DNA of 64,000 nt from contig CP032507.1 in assembly GCA_008375315.1 (NCBI GenBank), positions 496,001 to 560,000 on the forward strand. The letters run 5' to 3'. The stretch's first letter is position 1, and each line of letters starts with the position of its first letter. Origin of the DNA: Ectothiorhodospiraceae bacterium BW-2 (GTDB taxonomy: Bacteria; Pseudomonadota; Gammaproteobacteria; Thiohalomonadales; Thiohalomonadaceae). A program made the position numbers and the translations under genes. Positions 32,150 through 42,474 of this stretch are shown in pieces. A model generated the notes under the pieces. It did not search any database. It saw only the letters and a list, made by a program, of their open reading frames with translations, and was not told the DNA's origin.

Positions 32150-34423
32150 TTAGTTCAACATTTTATTGTAAAGATTCAGATGCCGTTTAACAGAAGTATT
32201 GGGATCATTATGCTTTTTAGCCATTCTATGGCAACGCAACCCTCTCAAATGCGCCTCATTAGAACCAACAGCTGCAAGCGCCCAAGCAAGCCCTTCAGCA
32301 AAGTCCTTAGGATCTTCATAGCGGGCGATGAATCCTGTAATTTTGTGATCAATTAACTCCGATACATTCCCCACAGAAAAAGCCACGGCCGGTGTTCCAG
32401 AAAGCATGGATTCTACTAATGTCAATGGTGCATTATCTTCTCGTGACGGAAAAGCAAATACATCAGCTGAAGCATACACTAAAGACAATTTAGCTTCATC
32501 CGAAATATACCCCATATTATAACTTTTAATGCCCAAATCTAAACTCGAAGCTCCAAAAAAAACCCCCTCGACATTTGCTGCTTCGCCCATTTCTTTAAGG
32601 TAGCGAATGCTATTCGCTAAAATATCGCCCCCTTTGCGTCGATTATTTAGACTTTCAGCACCAAATACCACTAATTTGCTTCTCAACGGCAATCCCAACC
32701 GCAACCGTGCTACAATTTTGTTAGTAGGTGCAAATCGTTCAACTGGAAGAGCATTAGGGATCATATGCACAGCCCTATCTCTAAAAAGTGAGCTTTCACG
32801 CGCACAATCAGCTAGCCACTGTGAAGGACAAATAATATGCAAATTTTTGATTCTACCATATGCTTGTTGCTTTATTTGCCAAGCTTTGTGAGCCAAATCA
32901 GATTCATTACCTAAAAGCGGACAATTACGACAATCATTTTCATAATTTTTACATCCTTCAGAATAATGACAACCACCAGTAAATGCGTTCATATCAGCCA
33001 GCGTCCATGCAACAGGCTTGTTAGCCAAGGTCTCTGTATGATCAAAGTCAAACATACCGGAAACCCAGTGCATATGCACAATATCAACTTTATCAAAAAT
33101 AAACTGAATGTCGCGAAAATCAACTATAGACCCAATATCAGAAAACATTTCACGCGCGCTCAATGTTAAAACTTTCCCTTTAGTTACTACAGCTTTATCA
33201 CGCCAAATTTTGCGAATTTCAGATTCCTTCATCCGACTATAATTGGGGATAGAAAGTTTGATTTGATCGACGTAAGGAGCTTTAGTTTTAGAAAACACAC
33301 AATAAAGCTCAGCCTTATGACCTATATTCCTAAGAGCCTCAATCCGCCGCATGCTGCCTATACCAGCCCCACCATGATCGCTTGTGGAAAATGTTGCGAT
33401 TGTTAAGCATTTTGTATTATTTTTATCCCTAAGTTCGCATTCAGAAGGTTCAATCTGATACATTGACCAATCTAAACCTGTCCAAGCTTTAGAGCCTTTA
33501 GCTGCTTTTTCTTTTGCAAGAGCAAGTGCCGACTCACTAAATTGAGTGGATTTATAAGATTTAACTATTTTGCTTAGTCGCTCGGGAGTCAATGTATCTA
33601 AGTTTGCAAGAGAACTGACATCAGCGTTATTAATACTAGGGAAACTGCGAGCTATCATTCGGCTACGCTCTGCGAGAAGCAAATTCATTTGAGTGCTAGA
33701 CACCCCAGTATTACGAAAAAACATTACTGCTTTCTTTACCTCATAATGAGTATATCCAGCTTCGAACAAGCGAGTCGTCAATGCACGATCAGCATTTATA
33801 CGATAACGAGTATCGTACGGCCCTTGAGCGTCATAAATTTCTGCTGACAGAAGCATAGTTTCATGCCTGAGAGGCATGCGAAAATAAATGCCTGCATCGA
33901 AAGGAAAACTTGGCTGGAGATGCAGAAACCTCCCATTATTATCGGCATAATTAGCTAAACCTGAAACAAAATCGACTTTTTGATTTTTTTGCGCGTTTAT
34001 TAACATCTCGACGCAAGAGAACACATACCAATCATCTGAATTAAGGATAAGGATATACTTTCCTTTTGCTAACTCCAATCCTTTATTCATCGCATAATAA
34101 AGCCCATCATCAGGCTCTGACACATAGTAATCAATTTGCTCATCATACCTGCGAAGAATATCTAATGTACCATCTGCAGAACCACCATCCACGACAATAT
34201 ATTCAATATTGCTATAAGTTTGATTGATAACTGATAGGATTGTCTGTTCAATAGTCTTAGCCGAATTAAAGCAAACAGTGATAATAGTAACTAATGGTTT
34301 ATCTTCTTTACTTTGAGGAAAGTAATTATTTAGTCTTTTCCCACCTTCGCAAATACGCTTCCCCGTCAAGTCGGGGTAACGCTTGTAACGCCCTACAAAT
34401 GAAGAATTCTTTGAAATAGCCAT
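32150..34423 (-). CDS. Two-domain glycosyltransferase (GT2-GT4 fusion)
   Basis: Residues ~45-260 are a GT-A fold family 2 domain (PLVTIITVCFNSAKTIEQTI, YIVVDGGSADGTLDILRRYD, ILILNSDDWY with its DxD-like metal site). Residues ~340-750 are a GT-B fold family 4 domain (FSTSDHGGAGIGSMRRIEAL, VHMHWVSGMFDFDHTE, FPSREDNAPLTLVESMLSGT, the EX7E-like donor site). A short Cys cluster (GGCHYSEGCKNYENDCRNCP) lies between the GT4 halves, as in some GT4 enzymes. It would add two sugars, or initiate and extend, on a surface glycan. Confidence 0.88.
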   Translation of the reverse strand: MAISKNSSFVGRYKRYPDLTGKRICEGGKRLNNYFPQSKEDKPLVTIITVCFNSAKTIEQTILSVINQTYSNIEYIVVDGGSADGTLDILRRYDEQIDYYVSEPDDGLYYAMNKGLELAKGKYILILNSDDWYVFSCVEMLINAQKNQKVDFVSGLANYADNNGRFLHLQPSFPFDAGIYFRMPLRHETMLLSAEIYDAQGPYDTRYRINADRALTTRLFEAGYTHYEVKKAVMFFRNTGVSSTQMNLLLAERSRMIARSFPSINNADVSSLANLDTLTPERLSKIVKSYKSTQFSESALALAKEKAAKGSKAWTGLDWSMYQIEPSECELRDKNNTKCLTIATFSTSDHGGAGIGSMRRIEALRNIGHKAELYCVFSKTKAPYVDQIKLSIPNYSRMKESEIRKIWRDKAVVTKGKVLTLSAREMFSDIGSIVDFRDIQFIFDKVDIVHMHWVSGMFDFDHTETLANKPVAWTLADMNAFTGGCHYSEGCKNYENDCRNCPLLGNESDLAHKAWQIKQQAYGRIKNLHIICPSQWLADCARESSLFRDRAVHMIPNALPVERFAPTNKIVARLRLGLPLRSKLVVFGAESLNNRRKGGDILANSIRYLKEMGEAANVEGVFFGASSLDLGIKSYNMGYISDEAKLSLVYASADVFAFPSREDNAPLTLVESMLSGTPAVAFSVGNVSELIDHKITGFIARYEDPKDFAEGLAWALAAVGSNEAHLRGLRCHRMAKKHNDPNTSVKRHLNLYNKMLN

Positions 34424-34445
34424 TTATAAAATTTCTAGCAAATTA

Positions 34446-35381
34446 TTAAACAGAATCGTTCTGTTTTAAAAACCATTTCCAAGTTAAATCCATACCATCC
34501 TCTAACTTAAAAAATGGTTGAAAACCTAATACATTATGGGCCAAATCATAATTTGCAAAATTCCTCTCGACCTCACCTTTACGCTTAGTATTAAAATAAA
34601 TAGGATGATTATTCACAGAAGCCACTTGACAAGCAATATCGGCTAACTCTTTAATCGTGACCTCTCTTCCGCTTGCCAAATGATAGGCGTTAAATTTAGG
34701 TTTTTTAGCCTCTAATCCAGCAATAATCCCACGACACAAATCTTCGACATAAAGAAAATCACGAGTAGCAGCCCCATCACCATAAATTTTAATCGGCTCA
34801 TTATTCATAATAGCCTTAAAAAAAGCAGTTACCGCCCCTTTTTTATGCCAACTAATCGGCCCTACCACATTAGCAAATCGTAATGCTGTGATACTCATAT
34901 CATAAGCATTTGCAAAAGCACAGCAATAACCTTCTCCAGCTAATTTGCTTGCCCCATAGGGTGAAATAGGACGAGGTACAGACTGTTCATTAACAGGCGG
35001 TGTCGCATTACCAATCAGAGCACCACCGGTAGAAGAAAAAATCACCTGATCCACACCCGCACTGCGTGCTGCATTAAGCACTTTAAATGTACCTACTGCA
35101 TTAACTGAAAAGTTCTCTTCTGGCGCATCAACTGATTCAACAACAGAACCATACGCTGCTAAGTGAATGATAGCGTCTTGGCCTTGTGCAGCCTTCAATA
35201 CCGCATCTTCATCACGAATATCGGCATCAACAATAGCGTAAGCCGTATGATCATCCAAATAATCACGACTACCACGAGAGAAGTTATCCAAAATAGTAAT
35301 ATCATGCCCTTTGTTACGCAACATCGGCACCAAGTTAGCTCCAATAAAGCCGCATCCACCTGTTACCAAAATATTAGCCAT
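34446..35381 (-). CDS. NAD-dependent sugar epimerase/dehydratase (SDR)
   Basis: This 311-residue extended short-chain dehydrogenase has the Rossmann motif GGCGFIGANL, the catalytic SSTGGALIG and YGASK (Tyr-x-x-x-Lys), and a C-terminal nucleotide-sugar binding part (IYGDGAATRDFLYVEDLCRG). It is GalE/WbpP-like; the exact substrate is not determined. Its start codon overlaps the stop of the SQD1-like gene (TAATG), so both belong to one transcript. Confidence 0.88.
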   Translation of the reverse strand: MANILVTGGCGFIGANLVPMLRNKGHDITILDNFSRGSRDYLDDHTAYAIVDADIRDEDAVLKAAQGQDAIIHLAAYGSVVESVDAPEENFSVNAVGTFKVLNAARSAGVDQVIFSSTGGALIGNATPPVNEQSVPRPISPYGASKLAGEGYCCAFANAYDMSITALRFANVVGPISWHKKGAVTAFFKAIMNNEPIKIYGDGAATRDFLYVEDLCRGIIAGLEAKKPKFNAYHLASGREVTIKELADIACQVASVNNHPIYFNTKRKGEVERNFANYDLAHNVLGFQPFFKLEDGMDLTWKWFLKQNDSV

Positions 35382-36652
35382 TACTGATCCCCACTCACAA
35401 CACTATACCCCATCCCATGTCCACTATCTTGTTTATCCTTCACATCTAGCTTCCCAAACGATTTTTGACTCTCACTCTCTTTCTGTTCACTAGATGTCCA
35501 ATACGACTTACACAAAATTTTTGATCGGTCACAACGATTAGCATATTTTTCGGCAATCTGTTTCACCTCAAGCAGCAATCCATCTTCCAGAGTCGTCGGC
35601 TCTAGCCCCAACTCAAGAAAACAACGATTTTCAACATGGAGCTCATTTTCGGCATCCTCTTTACGAGGGTTAGGCAAATAGGCAACCTCTGCTCCTGTTA
35701 ACCGAGCAACCAACTCAGCTAACTCTCTCACCCGGTGCGTTTCAGTCATTTGGTTAAAGATCATTACCTTTTCATTACGCTGTGGAGGATTATTGAGTGC
35801 TATCTCAATACATTTTACCGTATCACGAATATGGATAAAGGCACGAGTTTGCCCCCCGGTTCCATGAACCGTTAGCGGATGACCGATAGCTGCCTGCATT
35901 AAAAAACGGTTTAAAACTGTCCCATAATCACCATCATAATCAAACCGATTAATTAGGCGCTCATCTAATAGTGTCTCATCGGTATGTGTACCCCAGACAA
36001 TCCCCTGATGCAAATCAGTAATCCGAATACCATCATTTTTGTTATAAAAGGCAAAACAGAGTGCATCTTGGGTCTTAGTCATATGGTAAACACTACCCGG
36101 ATTGGCTGGATAGAGGATCTCCTGTTCAATCGTTTCACCTGACTCAGTCACAACCTGAACTTTTAGATACCCTTCCGGAATTTTCATACCGGCTGTACCA
36201 TAACCATACACACCCATAGTGCCTAAATGAACCAAGTGGATATCTCGTCCGGAATCAACAATAGCACATAACACATTATTGGTTGCGTTTAAGTTATTAT
36301 CTACCGTATAGCGTTTGCCTTTTGAGCCTTTCATAGAATAGGGCGCTGCACGCTGCTCGGCAAAGTGAATAATCGCATCGACCTCTTCATTGCAGATCAA
36401 ATCCAATAGTCTTTGATACTGTTTAGAAACATCAATATTGTGAAATACAATCTCTTTACCCGTTTGTTCACTCCATGCCTCTAAACGACTAGACATATGA
36501 GCAATTGGAGTTAGCGATTCTACTTCTAATTCTAAGTCAATTTTTCTACGCGACAGATTATCGACAATAATGACATCATGACCAATTTTTGAAAGATGAA
36601 GCGCAGTTGGCCAACCACAAAATCCATCGCCACCAAGAACTAAAATTTTCAT
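35381..36652 (-). CDS. sqdB: UDP-sulfoquinovose synthase (SQD1/SqdB-like)
   Basis: The 423-residue protein matches SQD1-type SDR enzymes throughout. It has GGDGFCGWPTALHLSKIGHD, NLSRRKIDLELEVESLTPIA, IIHFAEQRAAPYSMKG, HLGTMGVYGYG and VYHMTKTQDALC (catalytic YxxxK), and RLINRFDYDGDYGTVLNRFL, QAAIGHPLTVHGTGGQTRAF. SQD1 makes UDP-sulfoquinovose from UDP-glucose and sulfite. The C-terminal ~45 residues are a charged extension not usual in the family. No SqdX/SqdD sulfolipid synthase is nearby; glycosyltransferases are, so the sulfosugar may enter a glycan rather than a lipid. Confidence 0.9.
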   Translation of the reverse strand: MKILVLGGDGFCGWPTALHLSKIGHDVIIVDNLSRRKIDLELEVESLTPIAHMSSRLEAWSEQTGKEIVFHNIDVSKQYQRLLDLICNEEVDAIIHFAEQRAAPYSMKGSKGKRYTVDNNLNATNNVLCAIVDSGRDIHLVHLGTMGVYGYGTAGMKIPEGYLKVQVVTESGETIEQEILYPANPGSVYHMTKTQDALCFAFYNKNDGIRITDLHQGIVWGTHTDETLLDERLINRFDYDGDYGTVLNRFLMQAAIGHPLTVHGTGGQTRAFIHIRDTVKCIEIALNNPPQRNEKVMIFNQMTETHRVRELAELVARLTGAEVAYLPNPRKEDAENELHVENRCFLELGLEPTTLEDGLLLEVKQIAEKYANRCDRSKILCKSYWTSSEQKESESQKSFGKLDVKDKQDSGHGMGYSVVSGDQ

Positions 36653-36673
36653 TTATTTACGACCCGTCTTTAA

Positions 36674-37188
36674 TTAATCAAAACTAGTATAACAATATTC
36701 CAAAAGTAGAGCTCTACACTGTAGGCAATCCAAGTTGCCCAAAAGATGCTTAACTCCGCCCTGATTACACTCATAACTAAAATGTGATAAAAGCTTAGCC
36801 GATGGTTTTATAGAGACCACAAAACCATACAGCTTTTGATTTGAAGTAGAGCTATTTACAAAAAAGCCTGCATCGTTAACTTGCTTAATCCAATCAATTC
36901 ATTCAAACCCAACTCACGCTGAACAACTTGCCGAATCACTGCTACTGCATCCTGATTTTTTTCATACCGTCCACCTGGAAAATCAAGTGTCAAGCAAGCA
37001 ACTCCAGGTCGGTATTGTTTCTTTGGCAACACAAAGCATCCATTGTGTAATGTAACCGCAATAACAGAATCGGCTGACTCAGTACGCCAGTAATCAATCT
37101 CTGATTGATCCTGTTTTTGATAGGTTTCACCAACAAGAGTAAGCCATGGTGATTCCACTTTCACTAATTGTTTAATTAGCTTCCACAC
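36674..37188 (-). pseudogene. Nudix hydrolase gene with a frameshift
   Basis: From ATG 37188 the frame gives 110 residues with a weak Nudix box (FPGGRYEKNQDAVAVIRQVV, QRELGL) and stops at LTMQAFL. In the -1 frame from the T6 run it continues GFFVNSSTSNQKLYGFVVSI, KPSAKLL and LLGNLDCLQCRALLLEYCYT to TAA 36674, a normal Nudix C-terminus. The site GCT TTT TTG could permit -1 slippage (T-TTT-TTG), or one T was lost. The box lacks the second Glu pair, so activity is doubtful. It overlaps the upstream gene by 13 nt. Confidence 0.72.
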
Positions 37189-38738
37189 AACCAGTTACCG
37201 TATCTTTCACTTATGCTATTAGCCTCATATCTCCTCAATCTCTCACCTATTTCCTCAAAATAGACCGCATGCTGCCGCATATAGTCACTAATCTTTTCCA
37301 CAGGAGAAGAGAACGGATCTTGCCGCTGCTTAAACTGCTGCGTCACCTGTGCTACCGACTCATCAAACATCGCTAACGATGCAACAGGAAGAGAAGATCG
37401 AAATTTAGCAGCCAAAGAGGCAATATAGTGAGGAATCGCCTCATAATGCACTACTTGAGCCGAAACAGATTCTACCGCTTGAGACTTACACCACTTCTGT
37501 AAAAAACCAGCGATATAGCAACTCTTAGCCTCTAACCAACTCACCAACTGCGACTCATCAGGCGGTATAAAATGATCATTCAGCAACTGATAGGCCGGTT
37601 TCAATATTTCCTTTTCATGCGAAAGCCATATTTTATTAATACTGATACCATTTTGAGCCAACACATCCTTATAACCAGCCAACTGCTCCAACACAAACCA
37701 TGAAGTTAGAATATAGAGCGGATCACGCACCAGCACCAAACGCCGTACATAGTGATTCGTCTCATAATCGGGATCGGATAGCGCAAAATCATGAGACTTA
37801 AGCAGACGAATCCGCAGCGACTGCTGCTCCTGAGCATACGTTGCAAATCCACTTAAGGCACACGGCATCTGCTGGCAACAGCCTGCCTCCTGATACCACT
37901 CACAAAAAGAGAAGTGCTCACCAAATAACCGAGCTAGCGTATTTTTTAAATAGTGTAACCCTGAACGCGGTAACGACTTAGAATCAATTAACAGAAACGG
38001 TAATGTACCAACCGGATAACGCTGCGCCAAATCATGATAAAACTGCTGCATAGCCCCCACCGGACGCAACTCAGGAACCGGCATCGGTTGAAGGGGCTTT
38101 TCTTTTAAACGGAGGTATGCACTATCCGGCTCGACCTCACCCTGCTTGCCCAAACGCAGACCCAAGCGACTTAACTCCTGATGCGCTCGGCTGATTACCA
38201 ACGACGATGCGGTACTATTAAATGTACCAACCGTAACAGAACTCTGAAAGTGTTGCAGTGCCTGCTGCTGATGCAAACCTAAAGCCGCCGCCCGCCCCAA
38301 ACTATTATAAGTCCCACCAACCAACACCCGCCCAATAAGCCCCTTCTCAGCCCCCCAACTCTTAGCCACCCGAATATACTGCCGGGCCAACACTGACTCC
38401 CCCTGCTGCAACTGCCCCGCAGCGGCCAGCAACGCCAACTTAGCCCGCTCCGGATGATTTTCAACCTGCTCTAACGACAGCGCAGCTAAAGCCGGCCAAT
38501 CCCCACTCTGCCACTGCTGCTGAGTCGTCGTCATTAAAGCCGTATCATACAATAACGGTGCAGCGTTAGCCTCGCTTACCGCCTCATAAGACGAAGGAGG
38601 CAGATTAATCACCCGCTCCACCTCAGTTTTAACTAAAGGTGCAGCCAGCCGCTTTTTCGACTTAGCCTTAACCGACTTCAGCGCTTTACTCTTTTTCAGC
38701 GCCTTGTCTGCTTTGCGTTTTTTGCCACTTTTTGCCAT
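37176..38738 (-). CDS. Sulfotransferase-like protein with basic N-terminus
   Basis: The 520-residue protein begins with a lysine-rich segment (residues 1-33) and a helical TPR-like region (70-210). The C-terminal sulfotransferase fold has a PAPS 5'-phosphosulfate-loop-like SLPRSGLHYLKNTL (about 255) and a 3'-phosphate motif RRLVLVRDPLYILTSWF (about 340). Such enzymes sulfate glycans using PAPS. Neighbouring an SQD1 gene, it suggests a glycan with sulfur-containing groups. Substrate and location are inferred. Confidence 0.75.
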   Translation of the reverse strand: MAKSGKKRKADKALKKSKALKSVKAKSKKRLAAPLVKTEVERVINLPPSSYEAVSEANAAPLLYDTALMTTTQQQWQSGDWPALAALSLEQVENHPERAKLALLAAAGQLQQGESVLARQYIRVAKSWGAEKGLIGRVLVGGTYNSLGRAAALGLHQQQALQHFQSSVTVGTFNSTASSLVISRAHQELSRLGLRLGKQGEVEPDSAYLRLKEKPLQPMPVPELRPVGAMQQFYHDLAQRYPVGTLPFLLIDSKSLPRSGLHYLKNTLARLFGEHFSFCEWYQEAGCCQQMPCALSGFATYAQEQQSLRIRLLKSHDFALSDPDYETNHYVRRLVLVRDPLYILTSWFVLEQLAGYKDVLAQNGISINKIWLSHEKEILKPAYQLLNDHFIPPDESQLVSWLEAKSCYIAGFLQKWCKSQAVESVSAQVVHYEAIPHYIASLAAKFRSSLPVASLAMFDESVAQVTQQFKQRQDPFSSPVEKISDYMRQHAVYFEEIGERLRRYEANSISERYGNWLCGS

Positions 38739-39192
38739 AACCCTAGATTAATCAATAAATTATTATTCACACGGCTACCGCACGGACTGACGCGACGACC
38801 CATAACACAAATCAATAGCGTAAATCCGGTAAACAGCGTAAACCGCTAATCTAATCTCAAACAACGGGCTCATAGTAACGCAATAATAGGCAGGACTCAA
38901 CCTAAAAAGCTATTTTTAACTCGCTTATACCGCAAGATAAAGTAGGCTTTTTAGGGGGGAGCCGCAATTGACTGTTATTACTTAAATAGTCGTCACCTAC
39001 TACTCAGTTCGACAACGGCTAAATTCTATCTCGTTAAGAGAAGATAAAGCAACACCCACCTCAACCTCCCTACAAAATCAGCCCAACGAAAACCGATATA
39101 ACGAAACGGCAACGGAGCACTATGGGTCAACAGACTCTCATAGGCCGCCTTCGCTGTCGCCGCCAGCTCTTGCCACTGCTGCGGATAGGCGA
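38739..39192. other. Intergenic stretch with a 3' gene fragment
   Basis: On the minus strand 39026-39190 reads YPQQWQELAATAKAAYESLL, THSAPLPFRYIGFRWADFVG, RLRWVLLYLLLTR then stop, probably the C-terminus of a lost enzyme of the polysaccharide locus; I cannot name it. 38750-39020 shows nothing recognisable. Confidence 0.5.
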
Positions 39193-39297
39193 TTACGGAA
39201 CCGTTACACTGTAACTAAACCGCTCTGCATCCACTAATCCAAGCGCAGCAATCAACGCCTCCATTCCTGTTAACTTGATTTCTGATTCAGATAACAT
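39193..39297 (-). pseudogene. Truncated small gene of the DUF4160-DUF2442 cluster
   Basis: ATG 39297 reads MLSESEIKLTGMEALIAALG, LVDAERFSYSVTVP then TAA. The start resembles small proteins commonly encoded after DUF2442 genes (MLxExEIKLxGMEALI.ALG.VDAERFI), but the usual RFI.LIQREPFDYT continuation is missing, so it seems truncated. Confidence 0.55.
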
Positions 39298-39335
39298 ACC
39301 AATTCTTCATAGTTGATAACGCATTGGGTATGAAA

Positions 39336-39572
39336 TTAGATTCTCTTACCACGCAGATAGAGTGTATCGGGCGAGAGGTCAATATCATCATTCCAGACCA
39401 CCACACCGTGTTCAACATGAACTTGTTGAAAAATGTCTGGATTTTGTAATGGCCGGAATGCCGGATAATCAAAATAGCGACTTAAATCAAACAATCTTCT
39501 CTCCCCATCGGCAAACAAAGCTTCTATTTTTGTGTTATCAATAACATGCACTTGAGTCACATCAGGTGTCAT
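39336..39572 (-). CDS. DUF2442 protein
   Basis: The 78-residue protein has the DUF2442 pattern: FADGERRLFDLSRYFDYPAF, then VVWNDDIDLSPDTLYLRGKR. DUF2442 genes usually follow DUF4160 genes and the pair is suspected to be a toxin-antitoxin-like module; no function is established. The gene lies 11 bp after the broken DUF4160 gene. Confidence 0.85.
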   Translation of the reverse strand: MTPDVTQVHVIDNTKIEALFADGERRLFDLSRYFDYPAFRPLQNPDIFQQVHVEHGVVVWNDDIDLSPDTLYLRGKRI

Positions 39573-39583
39573 TTTTTATTCCT

Positions 39584-39926
39584 CTACTGCAGTGGCGAAA
39601 TTTTAAACGGAGTCTGGCCGCGACTAGCCAGCTGCCAATCCTCTATTAACTCTTGCTGGTGTATCTCTATCCAAGCTTCTATGAGCTTCATCTGTTTACA
39701 TGATAACTCACCTTCCAGCAGCTCTCCATCAGGAATTTTAAGTGTAATTCAGTCCATTCAAACAGTGCTTTTAGTGCCCTGCGAGGAAAAGTACCGCGTA
39801 CCACACCGGTTTCGATTTCAATTGACACCCCATATTCGCCGTATCGGGCATGAAAGTGGGGTAATGGATGGGGTCTGCCCAGCTCATGTAGATAATAATT
39901 CCTAAAAATCCCGATATCTCAGGCAT
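39584..39926 (-). pseudogene. DUF4160 gene, frameshifted and probably chimeric
   Basis: ATG 39926 opens MPEISGFLGIIIYMSWADPI, then shifts frame to HFHARYGEYGVSIEIETGVV and RGTFPRRALKALFEWTELH. After another shift it reads LKIPDGELLEGELSCKQMKL, IEAWIEIHQQELIEDWQLAS and QTPFKISPLQ before TAG. The two halves repeat the equivalent strand-helix part of DUF4160, so two paralogues seem to be fused. It is not functional as read. Confidence 0.7.
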
Positions 39927-39988
39927 TTTTTTCGGCGCAATCCCGTTATAAATCCAGAAGATAACGCCATACAGCTATTGAGCACAAA

Positions 39989-40936
39989 TTACTCATGCGC
40001 CACAAACCAGCGATAAGCATCCGCTAACCCCTCCTCCAACTCAATCTGCGCCCGCCAACCTAACCTCGCTAACCGGCTCACATCGAGCAGCTTCCTCGGC
40101 GCACCATCCGGTTTACTGCTATCAAACTCAATCACCCCGTTAAACCCGACCACTTTAGCAACCGTCTGCGCTAACTCAGCAATGGTACAATCCTTACCAC
40201 TACCAACATTAATATGGGAGTTCATCGGCTGCGTCTGCTGCTGATAGATAGCGCTATCGAGCTCCATCACAAAAATACTCGCCGCTGCCATATCATCCAC
40301 ATGCAAAAACTCCCGCATCGGCTTACCACTACCCCATACCGTGACAGTCGGTTGCTGCGCCACTTTCGCCGCATGAAACCGGCGTAGCAGTGCCGGAATT
40401 ACATGGCTATTTTCAGGATGGTAGTTATCGCCGGGGCCATAAAGATTAGTCGGCATCACACTACGATAGTCGCGCCCATACTGGCGGTTATAGCTCTCGC
40501 ATAGCTTAATCCCGGCGATTTTAGCGATAGCATAGGGCTCATTAGTCGGCTCTAGCGTACTGGTCAGCAGCGCACTCTCCTGCATCGGCTGGGGAATATC
40601 ACGCGGATAGATGCAGGAAGAGCCGAGAAACAGCAGCTTATTAATACCGTTTTGGTGCGCGGCATGAATCAGATTCGCCTCTATCATCAAATTTTGGTAG
40701 ATAAACTCCGCCGGATAGCTGTTATTGGCGTGAATCCCGCCTACTTTAGCGGCGGCGATGTAGATCTGATCCGGCTGCTCACGAGCAATAAACTCACTCA
40801 CCTGCTGTTGATTGGTTAAATCGAGCTCAGCATGGGTGCGGGTCAGCAGCTCAACCCCTTCGCGCTGCTGTAGCTGGCGGGCGATGGCAGAGCCAACCAT
40901 ACCACGGTGACCGGCGATGTAGATGCGTTGTGTCAT
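39989..40936 (-). CDS. fcl: GDP-L-fucose synthase
   Basis: The 315-residue SDR epimerase-reductase shows [57 protein letters not shown] and the catalytic [20 protein letters not shown] (Tyr and Lys), plus [20 protein letters not shown]. It converts GDP-4-keto-6-deoxy-mannose (made by Gmd) to GDP-L-fucose with NADPH. gmd lies upstream with the UPF0175 gene between them. Length and motifs are complete. Confidence 0.95.
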   Translation of the reverse strand: MTQRIYIAGHRGMVGSAIARQLQQREGVELLTRTHAELDLTNQQQVSEFIAREQPDQIYIAAAKVGGIHANNSYPAEFIYQNLMIEANLIHAAHQNGINKLLFLGSSCIYPRDIPQPMQESALLTSTLEPTNEPYAIAKIAGIKLCESYNRQYGRDYRSVMPTNLYGPGDNYHPENSHVIPALLRRFHAAKVAQQPTVTVWGSGKPMREFLHVDDMAAASIFVMELDSAIYQQQTQPMNSHINVGSGKDCTIAELAQTVAKVVGFNGVIEFDSSKPDGAPRKLLDVSRLARLGWRAQIELEEGLADAYRWFVAHE

Positions 40937-41035
40937 GCTACTCTCCTATTTCTGATAACGCTCTATTGACAACTAGTGGCGACAACAACCTTTGCCAATA
41001 GAATAATCGGTGAAGCATTTACTACCCAAATATGG

Positions 41036-41290
41036 CTACTCGTCATCGTAGATTTCATTCAGTATTTCATCCTCGTCGATCTGAATAGCCGCTACTTTGC
41101 GTCGGCGTAGCTCATCAATAAATTGATACCGGGTTAAACCTGCCATCTCTGCTGCCCGCTCTTGTGAAATACGCCGCTCCGCATACCACTCAACTGCCGC
41201 AGCAATTCGCATCTCTTTAAATAGCTCTACCGGCGCAAGGCGTAAAGTATGAAAAGCTTGTTCAGGAAGCTCTATGGTATAGGTTGCCAC
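41036..41290 (-). CDS. UPF0175 family protein, copy 1
   Basis: The 84-residue protein reads MATYTIELPEQAFHTLRLAP, FKEMRIAAAVEWYAERRISQ, AAEMAGLTRYQFIDELRRRK, typical of UPF0175, a helix-turn-helix family suspected to be antitoxins of PIN-type partners. No toxin follows it. It lies 2 bp after gmd, so it is co-transcribed. A longer copy is at 52248-52538, also after a gmd remnant. Confidence 0.85.
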   Translation of the reverse strand: MATYTIELPEQAFHTLRLAPVELFKEMRIAAAVEWYAERRISQERAAEMAGLTRYQFIDELRRRKVAAIQIDEDEILNEIYDDE

Positions 41291-41292
41291 AA

Positions 41293-42411
41293 CTACTTCT
41301 CCGTCGCGATAGTCACATCATAACCGTGGCGCTGCAAAAAGGCGTGCTGTTTAGCCTGCTTTAAATCTTCCGCCACCATCTCATGACACATCTGCTCGAC
41401 ACTAATCTCCGGCTCCCAGCCTAACTTCTGTTTCGCTTTAGCCGGATTACCGAGCAGCGTCTCCACCTCGGTCGGGCGAAAATAGCGCGGGTCGATCGCA
41501 ATCACCACATCACCGACCTTTAGTGCCGGGGCATCATCACCCTCTATCGACGCGACAATCCCCTTCTCATCCACTCCTTCACCCTCAAACCGTAGTGTCA
41601 TACCTAACTCAGCCGCACTCCACTCAATAAACTGGCGTACACTATGCTGTCTGCCGGTGGCAATCACAAAATCTTCGGCCTGATCCTGCTGCAACATCAG
41701 CCACTGCATCCGCACATAATCTTTAGCGTGACCCCAGTCGCGCAGCGCATTAAGGTTACCCATATAGAGACACTGCTCCAGCCCCTGGGCAATGTTGGCT
41801 AAACCACGGGTAATTTTACGGGTGACAAAGGTTTCTCCACGGCGCGGCGACTCATGGTTAAACAGAATCCCGTTGCAGGCATACATGTTATACGCCTCGC
41901 GGTAGTTAACCGTAATCCAGTAGCTATAGAGCTTGGCCGCCGCATAGGGGCTGCGGGGGTAGAACGGCGTGGTTTCAGTCTGAGGCGTCTCCTGCACCAG
42001 ACCATAGAGCTCAGAGGTACTGGCCTGATAGAAGCGGCTCTTCTGCTCTAAACCTAAAATGCGAATCGCCTCCAGCAGCCGCAGGGTACCCATGCCGACC
42101 ACATCGGCGGTATATTCGGGTGACTCAAAGCTCACGGCGACATGCGACTGGGCTGCTAGGTTATAGATTTCATCCGGCTGCACCTGCTGCAGAATCCGTA
42201 CTAAATTGGAGCTATCGCTTAAATCGCCATAGTGGAGTATCAAGTGCTGGTGGTTGGTGTGTGGATCTTCATAGATATGATCAATGCGCTGGGTATTAAA
42301 TGAGGAGGCGCGGCGCTTTATACCGTGAACCTCATACCCTTTAGCTAACAAAAACTCCGCTAAATAGGAACCATCCTGGCCAGTAATGCCGGTAATTAGG
42401 GCTTTTTTCAT
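41293..42411 (-). CDS. gmd: GDP-mannose 4,6-dehydratase
   Basis: This 372-residue SDR dehydratase starts at ATG 42411 ([20 protein letters not shown]), better supported than a GTG nine bases earlier. It shows [60 protein letters not shown] and [20 protein letters not shown] (catalytic Tyr/Lys). It makes GDP-4-keto-6-deoxy-mannose, the Fcl substrate. Upstream is a heptanucleotide repeat tract. Confidence 0.95.
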   Translation of the reverse strand: MKKALITGITGQDGSYLAEFLLAKGYEVHGIKRRASSFNTQRIDHIYEDPHTNHQHLILHYGDLSDSSNLVRILQQVQPDEIYNLAAQSHVAVSFESPEYTADVVGMGTLRLLEAIRILGLEQKSRFYQASTSELYGLVQETPQTETTPFYPRSPYAAAKLYSYWITVNYREAYNMYACNGILFNHESPRRGETFVTRKITRGLANIAQGLEQCLYMGNLNALRDWGHAKDYVRMQWLMLQQDQAEDFVIATGRQHSVRQFIEWSAAELGMTLRFEGEGVDEKGIVASIEGDDAPALKVGDVVIAIDPRYFRPTEVETLLGNPAKAKQKLGWEPEISVEQMCHEMVAEDLKQAKQHAFLQRHGYDVTIATEK

Positions 42412-42474
42412 CTGTGTCACTATCCTGATTAAAATTGAACAACTATTTCTTTAGTATAGACCAAACTGACGCCA

